Source: Flavobacterium marginilacus
GTDB lineage: Bacteria > Bacteroidota > Bacteroidia > Flavobacteriales > Flavobacteriaceae
Assembly (NCBI RefSeq): GCF_026870155.1
Contig: NZ_CP113975.1
Coordinates: forward strand, 4,402,001-4,466,000
Length of the DNA stretch: 64,000 bases
Direction: 5' to 3'
Under the pieces are notes generated by a model. It saw only the letters and a list, made by a program, of their open reading frames with translations. It was not told the DNA's origin and made no database searches. The position numbers were made by a program, and so were the translations under genes. This document shows, piece by piece, positions 8,888-17,613 of the stretch. The number at the start of each line of letters is the position of its first letter. Within the stretch, counting starts at the first letter, position 1.

Positions 8888-11800
8888 ATGCAAAAATATT
8901 TTATTCCTAGCCGTCTTCTATTAGCAACTATTTTCCTGATGGTCAATTCAATAATTTACGCACAATTTAACATTACAAAACTGCAGACTGAATATCAGCT
9001 AACACCGTTGGGAATTGATGTACAGAAACCAGTTTTCAGCTGGCAGATGAAAGCAGATTCAAACCTGAGATCGTTATCGCAAAAGAGTTACCAGATAAAA
9101 GTCACAGACGAAAACGGTAAAACAGTTTGGAATTCGAACAAAACCGAAAGCAGTATTTCAGCAGGAATTCTCTACAAGGGTGAAGATCTAAAAGCTGCAA
9201 CACGTTATAATTGGATTGTGACTGTTTGGAATCAGGATGGCAAAGAATCGGCTGCCTCATCTTGGTTTGAAACTGGACTGACAAATCCTGATTCGAAATT
9301 ATCCGCATGGGATGGAGCAAAGTGGATTGGCGGTACTGATAAAGATATGGTACTGTATTCTCATTATCTTACTGTTTTCCAATTTAGTTATAATGTTCTG
9401 CTCGATCAAAAGTCAAAATCTGACAGTGCCAGTTTTATTTTTGGAGCAAATGACGAACGTCTTATGGACAGAAACATGAACATACTGGATGTTGAAAACA
9501 AAAAAGATTCTTCTTATATAAAAATAGAATTGAATATTAAAGATGTCAACAGCAAGCAAAACGGCAGAGCAAAATTAAATGTTTATCGTGTGGGTTATAC
9601 AAAAAATGATCATGCTGCTGTCCCTTTTAAAACATTTGAAATACCATTGAGCATCATTAATCAAAACAATAAATACAATAAACATGAGATTTTTGCAACA
9701 TCCGTTTTTGGAGTAATTAATTTTTACGTAGATGGAAATGATGCTGCCCATAATATCACTGCCGACAGTTATGGTCATACTAGTGTAAACATAAATCCGA
9801 TGGGACGCGGTGCCGATTATATTGCTTATCCAACAGCAGGTGATATTGGTTTTTCTTTAAAAAAAGGACAAAAGGCCAATTTTTCGAACGTTAAAATTAT
9901 GAATTTCAGAGCACCTTCGAATACGCTGTTTAATGAAAATCTTTCTGAAGAATTATATAACGGAATTTTTTCATCGGTAAATAACAAAACTTTTTCTGTT
10001 GTAAACGGGGAATATGTCATTGATGCTGCTTCAAAAGATGCGCTGATTATTGCAAATCCAACCCAAAACTCATCTCCAATACTTCGGACTGAATTTAAAA
10101 CAGAAGGCAAGAAAATTAAAAAAGCCAGACTGTATGCAGCTGCCCGGGGTATATACGAACTATACCTCAACGGGGATCGGATTGGGAAAGAATATTTTAG
10201 TCCGGGATTAACACAGTACAATAAAACACAGCTTTACCAGACTTATGATGTAACGGCTATGGTTTTAGAGAATGGAGCCAATGCATTTGGAGCCATTTTA
10301 AGCGAAGGATGGTGGAGCGGTAATATTACTTTTACTGGTGAAAACTGGAACTTTTTTGGTGACCGCCAATCGCTTTTAGCCAAATTAATTATTACTTATA
10401 ATGATGGAAGCGAGCAGATAATAACAACAAATCCAGACACGTGGAAATACTGCAGTGATGGTCCTGTACGATACGGCAGTTTTTTTCAGGGCGAAGTGTA
10501 TGATGCCGGCAAAGAATCTGCGATTACAGATTGGTCTAAAGCTAACTTTAATGATTCTAAATGGACCAATACACAAATCATAGAATTGAAAACAACATCC
10601 AATCCAAATCTTGATTTTTCAGCATTAAAATTAAAAGGAATGCCGGGTGTAACTGCCACTATTACAAAAGTATTAAAACCTGTCAGCGTAGAGGAAGTAC
10701 GTCCCGGCGTATTTGTATATGACATGGGGCAGAATATGGTAGGTTTTCCTAAAGTTGAATTGGAGAATACCGCCAAAGGCGACACTATAATGATGCGTTA
10801 TGCCGAAGTAAAATATCCTCACACCGAAGAATACGGTACTAATAAAAACATGATTATGCTCGAAAACATGAGAGCTGCCATGGTTCGTGACATTTATTAC
10901 TGCAAAGGCAGCAATGACATCATTCAGCCACGGTTTACTTTTCATGGCTTTCGGTTTTTAGAAATTACCGGCATAAAAAAGGTACTTCCGTTAGATAAAA
11001 TCACAGGATTAGTGCTAAGTTCCATTGATTCAATTACTGCTGATTATCAAACATCAAATCCATTGGTTAATAAACTATGGAAAAACATAGAATGGTCTAC
11101 CCGCTCTAATTTTTTATACATTCCCACAGATACTCCTGCGCGCAATGAACGCATGGGATGGAGCGGTGATATAAGCGTTTTTTCTAAAACGGCAACCTAC
11201 CTTGCCAATGCAGGACCTTTTTTAAAAAGACATATGCTTGCCATGCGGGATTTACAGGAAAAAGACGGAAGATTTACAGACACAGCTCCTGTAACAGATG
11301 CTTTTGGCGGTATTCTATGGGGAAGTGCCGGAATTATAGTGGCTTGGGAGTCGTATCTGCAATATGGAGATGTCTCACTGCTTGCAGAACATTATGATGC
11401 CATGAAGCGCTATACAGATTTTCTAAAAACACACGTCAACCCAGCAACCGGTATACAATCTGAGTCTCTCCTTGGCGACTGGCTGAGTCCTGAAGGCTAC
11501 AAAAATGACGATACTATTTTGTGGGATGCTTACTATGCCTACGACCTTGAAATCATGCAAAAAACTGCCAAACTGCTTGGAAAAACTGATGATGCACTAG
11601 TTTTTGAGAAAGAATATTCGGCTCGTAAAGATCATTTTAATAAAACTCATATTGATGCTATAACTGGCAAAACAACACATTCTGGCCACCGCTTTCCTTG
11701 GGGGTATAAAGTATCCGAAGATCAGCTTCCAAAAAAAGGGAATTTTAGTGACACGCAAGCCTCTTATGCAATTCCGCTGTCTTTTAATTTATTTGACAAA

Positions 11801-12487
11801 AACACCCAAGATAAAGCCACAAATAATCTTGTAGCTGCGCTGGAACGCAAAAACAAGGACGAGTTAAGCATAATGCGTCCTGAATATTCGCTAATGACTG
11901 GTTTTATTGGAACAGCTGCTATTAGCGATGCTCTTTCAAAAAACGGCAAGGATAAAGAAGCCTACCAATTATTACAGCAAACCTCCTACCCTTCTTGGTT
12001 ATACTCCGTAGAAAATGGAGCTACAACTATATGGGAACGGCTGAATTCATATACAAAAGAGAATGGTTTTGGCGGGAACAACAATATGAACTCCTTTAAC
12101 CACTATTCCTTCGGTTCGGTTGGTGCATGGATGATAAACAACTCTATAGGCATCGCACGTGATGAGCCGGGTTTTAAAAAATTTATTCTGCAGCCTACAC
12201 CTGACCCAACCGGTAAAATAACTTTTGCAAAAGGGCATTATGATTCTATGTATGGAAAAATCACAAGCGAATGGAAAATTACCGAAGGACAGACAATTTA
12301 TACGATGGAAATCCCGGCAAATACAACTGCAGCACTATTTTTAAAAGCTTCCAGCATAAACAAAGTAACCGAGAGCGGTAAAAAAATCAAACAGCAAAAA
12401 GGCATAACCTACATTGGTCAAAAAGGAGACAGATTAGAATTTACATTACAATCCGGCACTTATCAATTTACAGTAGAAAACCAATAA
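8888..12487 (+). CDS. Secreted GH78 alpha-L-rhamnosidase
   Basis: This 1199-residue exported enzyme should release terminal L-rhamnose. A signal peptide ends in IIYAQ (about 1-26). An N-terminal beta-sandwich region carries a jelly-roll-like insertion (about 130-290). The family beta domains follow (about 360-640), then the (alpha/alpha)6 catalytic domain and a C-terminal beta domain. In the motif TDTPARNERMGWSGD, D748, E754 (general acid) and D761 align with the key residues of characterised GH78 enzymes. E1050 in TTIWERL aligns with the general base. The start at 8888 was chosen because the promoter at 8756-8763 excludes the longer frame and because it begins the signal peptide. It has no SusC/SusD partner nearby and appears to stand alone. 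Confidence 0.92.
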   Translation: MQKYFIPSRLLLATIFLMVNSIIYAQFNITKLQTEYQLTPLGIDVQKPVFSWQMKADSNLRSLSQKSYQIKVTDENGKTVWNSNKTESSISAGILYKGEDLKAATRYNWIVTVWNQDGKESAASSWFETGLTNPDSKLSAWDGAKWIGGTDKDMVLYSHYLTVFQFSYNVLLDQKSKSDSASFIFGANDERLMDRNMNILDVENKKDSSYIKIELNIKDVNSKQNGRAKLNVYRVGYTKNDHAAVPFKTFEIPLSIINQNNKYNKHEIFATSVFGVINFYVDGNDAAHNITADSYGHTSVNINPMGRGADYIAYPTAGDIGFSLKKGQKANFSNVKIMNFRAPSNTLFNENLSEELYNGIFSSVNNKTFSVVNGEYVIDAASKDALIIANPTQNSSPILRTEFKTEGKKIKKARLYAAARGIYELYLNGDRIGKEYFSPGLTQYNKTQLYQTYDVTAMVLENGANAFGAILSEGWWSGNITFTGENWNFFGDRQSLLAKLIITYNDGSEQIITTNPDTWKYCSDGPVRYGSFFQGEVYDAGKESAITDWSKANFNDSKWTNTQIIELKTTSNPNLDFSALKLKGMPGVTATITKVLKPVSVEEVRPGVFVYDMGQNMVGFPKVELENTAKGDTIMMRYAEVKYPHTEEYGTNKNMIMLENMRAAMVRDIYYCKGSNDIIQPRFTFHGFRFLEITGIKKVLPLDKITGLVLSSIDSITADYQTSNPLVNKLWKNIEWSTRSNFLYIPTDTPARNERMGWSGDISVFSKTATYLANAGPFLKRHMLAMRDLQEKDGRFTDTAPVTDAFGGILWGSAGIIVAWESYLQYGDVSLLAEHYDAMKRYTDFLKTHVNPATGIQSESLLGDWLSPEGYKNDDTILWDAYYAYDLEIMQKTAKLLGKTDDALVFEKEYSARKDHFNKTHIDAITGKTTHSGHRFPWGYKVSEDQLPKKGNFSDTQASYAIPLSFNLFDKNTQDKATNNLVAALERKNKDELSIMRPEYSLMTGFIGTAAISDALSKNGKDKEAYQLLQQTSYPSWLYSVENGATTIWERLNSYTKENGFGGNNNMNSFNHYSFGSVGAWMINNSIGIARDEPGFKKFILQPTPDPTGKITFAKGHYDSMYGKITSEWKITEGQTIYTMEIPANTTAALFLKASSINKVTESGKKIKQQKGITYIGQKGDRLEFTLQSGTYQFTVENQ

Positions 12488-12663
12488 TCAAAAAACTTAA
12501 CTATATAACAGCTAACAATTCCATTGCTTATTTTCTTTTCAGATATTATTTTTAAAATATCTCATGCCTGCTCAATGTATTTAAAGTCATAGAGGCTGTA
12601 AACAATTAACTGATAATTCAGTACATTTATATCTAAATTAGGCATCCTGTAACCACAGCAAAG

Positions 12664-13266
12664 ATGAAAATATCATCTCATAAAATGACAGAACTTCTTA
12701 AACAAAATTTGGCAGCGCATATTTCACTTTCAGCTTCTGAAATGGAGGAATTCTCCAATTTGTTTGAACATAAAACGATTAAGAAAAAAAGTTTTTTGCT
12801 GCGGGAGGGCGAAGTCTGCAGGTTTGAAGGTTTTGTTACCAAAGGGCTTTTTCGAGTATACCATATTGATAAAAACGGTTTTGAACAAGTACTTTATTTT
12901 GCCATAGAAAATTGGTGGATTACTGATATTGACAGTTTTACCAATGAAAAACCATCACAGCTTTTTATAGAAGCTATTGAAGATAGTGAAGTCCTTTTAA
13001 TTTCTAAAGAAAATAAAGAATATGCTTATGCTAATCTGCCTAAAATAGAAAAGCTGTTTCGGGTAATGACTCAAAAAACCCATGTTGCCCTGCAGCGCAG
13101 AATGATTGATAATCTAAGTAAAACAGCGGAATCCCGTTACATCGAATTTGCAGAAAAGTATCCTCAGCTTATTCAGCGTCTTTCCAATATTCAAATCGCT
13201 GCTTATTTGGGTATTACAAATGTTTTTTTGAGTAATATTCGAAAGAAAATTGCTGTCAGAAAATAA
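12664..13266 (+). CDS. Crp/Fnr-family transcriptional regulator
   Basis: This 200-residue protein has a cyclic-nucleotide-binding-type beta-barrel (about 20-120; FLLREGEVCRFEGFVTKGLFRVY) and a degenerate C-terminal winged-helix (about 165-198; QIAAYLGITNVFLSNIRKK). The effector pocket does not show the canonical cAMP arginine motif, as is usual for this flavobacterial subgroup. Its position 88 bases before the MBL/NTF2 pair suggests it may control them. A near-consensus -7 element (TACATTTA) lies at 12622-12629. Confidence 0.9.
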   Translation: MKISSHKMTELLKQNLAAHISLSASEMEEFSNLFEHKTIKKKSFLLREGEVCRFEGFVTKGLFRVYHIDKNGFEQVLYFAIENWWITDIDSFTNEKPSQLFIEAIEDSEVLLISKENKEYAYANLPKIEKLFRVMTQKTHVALQRRMIDNLSKTAESRYIEFAEKYPQLIQRLSNIQIAAYLGITNVFLSNIRKKIAVRK

Positions 13267-13301
13267 GAATTCCTTTTAATTATTTAAACTAGTTTAATGT
13301 T

Positions 13302-13328
13302 TTGAGACAGCATACCGTCTCATCTTTG
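13302..13328 (+). promoter_or_regulatory. Probable promoter of the MBL-fold gene
   Basis: CATCTTTG (13321-13328) differs from TAnnTTTG at one position. A TTG at 13302-13304 lies 16 bases upstream. It sits 26 bases before the chosen ATG and 54 bases after the Crp-type regulator stop. Confidence 0.5.
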
Positions 13329-13354
13329 CAGTGTTAATTCAAAACAGCGCAAAA

Positions 13355-14245
13355 ATGAAAAACACTATCTCAACAGTATTTATAACAATTTTAATTTTAT
13401 TTAATATGGAAACACAAGCACAAAGTTTCAAAACTATCGAAACTAAAGATTTAAAACTTCAAGTTTACAATGCATCAGAAAACAGTTTTGGCGTAGCATC
13501 AATAATTGTATCCGGAAAAACAGATGCGGTTTTGATCGATGCACAATTTACTTTGGCGGATGCCGAAAAAATAGCACAGGAAATTAAAGCAAGCGGCAAA
13601 AAACTAACCACAATTTTTGTTTCTCACGGCGATCCTGATTTTTATTTCGGACTGGAAGTATTCAAAAAATATTTCCCTGAAGTTACCGCTTATGCATCTC
13701 CTGCAACAATTGAACATATAAAAGCGACTGCTCAAAAAAAACTAGAAGTATGGGGCGAAAGATTAGGTAAAAACATTACGTCAAACGTTGTTTTACCACA
13801 AGTTTTAAAAGGAAATACTATTGAGTTAGAAGGTCAAAAATTAGAACTAATTGGTTTGGAAGAATTCCCGAACAAAACGTTTATATGGATTCCTTCAATC
13901 AAAGCAGCTGTTGGCGGAATTAATGTTTTTGGAACAACTTTTCATCTTTGGATGGCCGATGCACAAACTCCAGAAGCGCGTAAAAACTGGATTTCTGTTT
14001 TAGACAAAATCACAGCTTTGAATCCTGAAATTGTAATTCCTGCTCACGCCAATTCAAGTTCTCCATTTGATATAACTGCTGTAAATCATACCAAAAGTTA
14101 TATCCAATTCTATGAAGAAGCTTTGAAAACCAATAAAACATCAGAAGCTTTAATTACAGCTTTGAAAGCAAAATATCCAGCTCTTACTTTTGAAACTGCC
14201 CTACAGATTGGCGCAAAAGTAAACACAGGAGAAATGAAATGGTAA
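13355..14245 (+). CDS. Exported MBL-fold metallo-hydrolase-like protein with altered metal motif
   Basis: This 296-residue protein has a signal peptide ending in TQAQ (about 1-23) and a metallo-beta-lactamase fold. The usual HxHxDH motif reads H91-G-D93-P-D95-F96. The first His and the Asp are kept, the second His is Asp and the final His is Phe. A later His (H231, in IPAHANSS) fits the C-terminal metal ligand. The longer frame starts at a GTG (13331) and lacks support; the ATG at 13355 opens a normal signal peptide. It overlaps the next gene by 7 bases. The substrate is unknown, and the motif changes may mean altered or lost metal binding. Confidence 0.82.
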   Translation: MKNTISTVFITILILFNMETQAQSFKTIETKDLKLQVYNASENSFGVASIIVSGKTDAVLIDAQFTLADAEKIAQEIKASGKKLTTIFVSHGDPDFYFGLEVFKKYFPEVTAYASPATIEHIKATAQKKLEVWGERLGKNITSNVVLPQVLKGNTIELEGQKLELIGLEEFPNKTFIWIPSIKAAVGGINVFGTTFHLWMADAQTPEARKNWISVLDKITALNPEIVIPAHANSSSPFDITAVNHTKSYIQFYEEALKTNKTSEALITALKAKYPALTFETALQIGAKVNTGEMKW

Positions 14246-14700
14246 AACTAATCATTTACAGCCTGATGCTGCTTTTTGTATTATCAGGCTGTTCTTTAAA
14301 TAAAAAAGCAATGACAAATCTTGAAATCATAAAAAGCACTTATGAAGGAAAAACTTCAGAAGAAAACGGTAAAAATCTAGCTCAATATGCTGCTGAAAAT
14401 ATCTCTTGGACAGAAGCCAAAGGTTTTCCATATGGAGGAACTTATATTGGACTAGAAGAAATAACCAAAAATGTTTTCAGCCGGTTAGGCAGCGAATGGA
14501 TTGATTACAAATTTACCCCTGAAGATTATGTTACCAGCAATGATAAAGTTGTCGCTTACGGAACTTACACCGGAACTTATAAAATCACAGGCAAATCATT
14601 CACGGCCAGAGTAGCTCACGTTTGGAAATTAAAAGAAAGCAAAATTATTAGTTTTGAGCAGTTTGTGGACAGTCAGCCTGTAAACGATGCAACAAGATAA
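14239..14700 (+). CDS. NTF2/SnoaL-like lipoprotein
   Basis: This 153-residue protein has a lipoprotein signal with lipobox LSGC (Cys18). The mature part reads as a SnoaL/NTF2-like alpha+beta barrel (about 30-148; ENISWTEAKGFPYGGTYIGLEEI, VVAYGTYTGTYKITGKSF, VWKLKESKIISFEQF). Its start overlaps the MBL gene by 7 bases, so the two are translationally coupled. Proteins of this fold bind or convert small hydrophobic molecules; no specific substrate can be inferred. Confidence 0.85.
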   Translation: MVKLIIYSLMLLFVLSGCSLNKKAMTNLEIIKSTYEGKTSEENGKNLAQYAAENISWTEAKGFPYGGTYIGLEEITKNVFSRLGSEWIDYKFTPEDYVTSNDKVVAYGTYTGTYKITGKSFTARVAHVWKLKESKIISFEQFVDSQPVNDATR

Positions 14701-14731
14701 AATAAATTAATTACAAGCAATAATATAAAAA

Positions 14732-14766
14732 CAGGACTAACAAAATAAATATTTTTGTTAGTCCTG
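14732..14766. terminator. Bidirectional terminator between convergent operons
   Basis: Perfect 14-bp stem CAGGACTAACAAAA (14732-14745) with TTTTGTTAGTCCTG (14753-14766). Adenines lie on the left and thymines on the right, so it can serve both the NTF2-like gene and the GH2 operon. Confidence 0.85.
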
Positions 14767-14778
14767 CTTTTAAAATTT

Positions 14779-17571
14779 CTAATAAATACTCTTCGCGTCC
14801 TCCTTGCCTTTCTCCTTCTGCTCTGTTAAAACTGATTTTAAGATTTCAGGATTCTTTATTACTTCCGGATTAAAGGATTCGCTGTTCATGTATTTTAAGA
14901 TTGAAATCAGCAGCTGTTTTGCAGCCGGTCGTTTCTCTAAATCGGCTGCCAGATCAAAAGAGGCAATTACTAATCTTCCAGATCCTATACTTCCTTCAAA
15001 AAGTGACGCCAACTTGCGGTTATTAGCAAAATTGTCTACCATTTCTACAATAGGATTTCCTCCAACAACAGTGTCCATAATAAGCGTTGTCGAATTTACA
15101 TTCAAATCCCACCATTGCCAGTCGGTATTCATGTCTGTTGGAAAATCGGTCAAAGCTTTGTGCGAAGGATCGCAAAGCACGCCCATAGTTCCTGCCTGTT
15201 TCGGAAAATGAACAGGACTCCAGAATACAGGGACAAATTTTCCTTCGATTCCTTTGATCTTTTTCCAATCAGGATTTAGCAGTACTTTTTTACCGGCTTT
15301 CAGAAGTTTGTAGGCTTCATCAAGATTTCTGGTGTAAGCTACTTTTCCGTAATCAATAGTTTGTTTTTGTGGATACACCCAGATATTCCATTGGTTTTTA
15401 TAATTTGTTCCTTTCAGATTTACAGTTACTGTTAGCTTGGCCGCTTTCGTTATTTTCTGAAGGCTTTCATTTATATCCAATATATTATGGTTGTAACCAA
15501 TAGAAACAGCAGATTTTGTATTTCCTGAAGCCATCAAAGTATTTCCGTCGTTAATGCTCCATTCAATTTCCTGATCTTTCAAAACTGCATCCGAATAATT
15601 ACTGATAGCCAAAGAAGCAGTAAAAGATTCATCGTTTGTATACGCTGCTTTAGCAAAACGCAGCAACGGTACAACAGGAGCTGAAAACTGCCTGAATTCC
15701 TCTGCTGAAATTAATCCTTTGCTATCCCAAAAAGCATCCAAAAGCCCAACCAACGCCGTTCCCTGCCCCGGAAAATCATGCAGATCCAATAATTGAAAAC
15801 CGCTGATTCCCGCTGTTTTTAAGGCTCTTTCGATTTCTTCTTTGTACAGAATCACCGCCAATTTACCCGAGGCTTTTGTATAATCAGCAGCTTTGTTTAT
15901 TAAACCTTTGCGCTCTAAATCTTCTTTAACCGATTTAAAATTGATGGGTTCCAAAACTCCTGTGTATTTAGAAATTTCATCAATTTTAGGATAAACCGCA
16001 TACTGACCGATTTCATGCGTAACCAAAGGCACCGTCATTCCTTCAACAGAAGCAGCATAATCTTTGTTGAAAGTTGGGGATTCACTGTTAAAAACACCTT
16101 GCCCGCGAACCCATCCTTTCTTTGTCCATTGTGTAATAAAAAAATCATCTTCGGGTTCTGGCCAGTCGCCATGACCTTTTTCGAAAGTAAATGAAGTTGT
16201 GGTATAAAGATGTCTGCTGTCTTTAGATTTTAAACTGTTCATCAATTTGGTCAAAACAGTCATGTCGCCCTGCAGTTCATTACCCATCGACCACATACAG
16301 AATGACGGATGATTTCCATATTCATCAATCATACGCTGTGCTTCGGCGTATAGAAAATCGGTGGCTTTTTGATCCTGACCGATTTTAAGACTCCAGACCG
16401 GCAATTCGACCTGAAGGTAAAAACCCATTTCGTCAGCAACCTCAAATGCTGCCTGCGGCGGACACCAAGAGTGAAAACGCAGGTGATTCAATCCCCAGTT
16501 TCTCGCAGTGCCAAAAACTTTTCTCCAGCCTTCTTTATCCATTGGCGGATGCCCTGTAAGCGGAAAAATATCACATTCTAATGTTCCTCTCAAAAATACC
16601 GGCTGTTCATTAATCGACAGTACTGAACCTTTTCTCGAAAAACTTCGCATTCCAAAATCAACAGAAAAATTCGATTGATTTTTTCCTGCTTTTAATTCGG
16701 CTTTCAATTCATATAACTCAGGTGAAAATTCACTCCAGAGCTTTATGTCTTTACCCATATTATAATCGGCCTCCACAGCTGATTCTCCTGTTTTTATCTG
16801 AATTTCCTTTTGAAGTACTGCACCCGAAATATTAGTCTTTTTATTTACAGCAGTAATACTCAGAATTCCTTTTGTGTTTTTTGCGCTGTTGTTAAGCGTC
16901 ACTTTCACCTTAGCAATTCCTGTACTGATTTCCGGTTTTACCTGAAGATTAGCAATTCGGACCGCATCAAAAGCTTCGATTTCCATTCTGCCAATGATTC
17001 CGTTCCAGATAATCTGCGTTTCATTGGTATAAGAATGCGCCATATTATCAACACTGATATCAAACTGTTTTCGGTTGTCCACACGAATCGTTATACGATG
17101 CGTTTTTCCGGCAGTAAGATATTTTGTGAGGTCAAAATAATGAGGGGCAATCAAGCTGTTTTGCTCTCCTGCTACTTCTTGTCCGTCAATCCAGAGATTC
17201 GTTTTCCATATAACGCGTTCCAGTTTTAGAATAAATTCTTTGCCTTTCCAATTATTTGGCACCGAGATTTCGCGCGTGTACCAGGCCGCTCCCAGATAAC
17301 TGTTTTTTCGGGTTAGATGACTCATTTGAAGTTTCTCTAAACTCGGTTTTAGTTTATTGGGAACTCCAAGGCCCGCATCATCAGTAGTCCCCGGCAATTT
17401 CATCAATTGCTTAAAACTCATGTTCTGCCAGCCGTTTTTCAACCCGCTGCCAGTGCTGTCCAACTGCACTGTCCATTCACCAGAAATGTCCATAACTGTT
17501 TTCTCTCTCGAATCCCATGAAGAGAGAAACAGCAGACAAAGAAGAGCTGTTATGATATGTTTGATTTTCAT
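14779..17571 (-). CDS. GH2-family glycoside hydrolase
   Basis: This 930-residue protein has an N-terminal sugar-binding jelly-roll (about 30-215), an immunoglobulin-like domain (about 215-320), a TIM-barrel core (about 320-620) and C-terminal extra domains. E432 in SMGNEL is the likely acid/base. E520 in THEIGQY is the candidate nucleophile, 88 residues later, which fits GH2 spacing. The specificity (galactosidase, mannosidase, glucuronidase or other) cannot be read by eye. The N-terminus resembles a lipoprotein signal (LLFLSS followed by W19) in which the expected Cys is Trp. It is the last gene of the MFS/DUF5107 operon, 42 bases after the preceding stop. Confidence 0.9.
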   Translation of the reverse strand: MKIKHIITALLCLLFLSSWDSREKTVMDISGEWTVQLDSTGSGLKNGWQNMSFKQLMKLPGTTDDAGLGVPNKLKPSLEKLQMSHLTRKNSYLGAAWYTREISVPNNWKGKEFILKLERVIWKTNLWIDGQEVAGEQNSLIAPHYFDLTKYLTAGKTHRITIRVDNRKQFDISVDNMAHSYTNETQIIWNGIIGRMEIEAFDAVRIANLQVKPEISTGIAKVKVTLNNSAKNTKGILSITAVNKKTNISGAVLQKEIQIKTGESAVEADYNMGKDIKLWSEFSPELYELKAELKAGKNQSNFSVDFGMRSFSRKGSVLSINEQPVFLRGTLECDIFPLTGHPPMDKEGWRKVFGTARNWGLNHLRFHSWCPPQAAFEVADEMGFYLQVELPVWSLKIGQDQKATDFLYAEAQRMIDEYGNHPSFCMWSMGNELQGDMTVLTKLMNSLKSKDSRHLYTTTSFTFEKGHGDWPEPEDDFFITQWTKKGWVRGQGVFNSESPTFNKDYAASVEGMTVPLVTHEIGQYAVYPKIDEISKYTGVLEPINFKSVKEDLERKGLINKAADYTKASGKLAVILYKEEIERALKTAGISGFQLLDLHDFPGQGTALVGLLDAFWDSKGLISAEEFRQFSAPVVPLLRFAKAAYTNDESFTASLAISNYSDAVLKDQEIEWSINDGNTLMASGNTKSAVSIGYNHNILDINESLQKITKAAKLTVTVNLKGTNYKNQWNIWVYPQKQTIDYGKVAYTRNLDEAYKLLKAGKKVLLNPDWKKIKGIEGKFVPVFWSPVHFPKQAGTMGVLCDPSHKALTDFPTDMNTDWQWWDLNVNSTTLIMDTVVGGNPIVEMVDNFANNRKLASLFEGSIGSGRLVIASFDLAADLEKRPAAKQLLISILKYMNSESFNPEVIKNPEILKSVLTEQKEKGKEDAKSIY

Positions 17572-17613
17572 TTTATTAAATTTTATAATTGTGATATCGG
17601 AAACAAAACCTTT

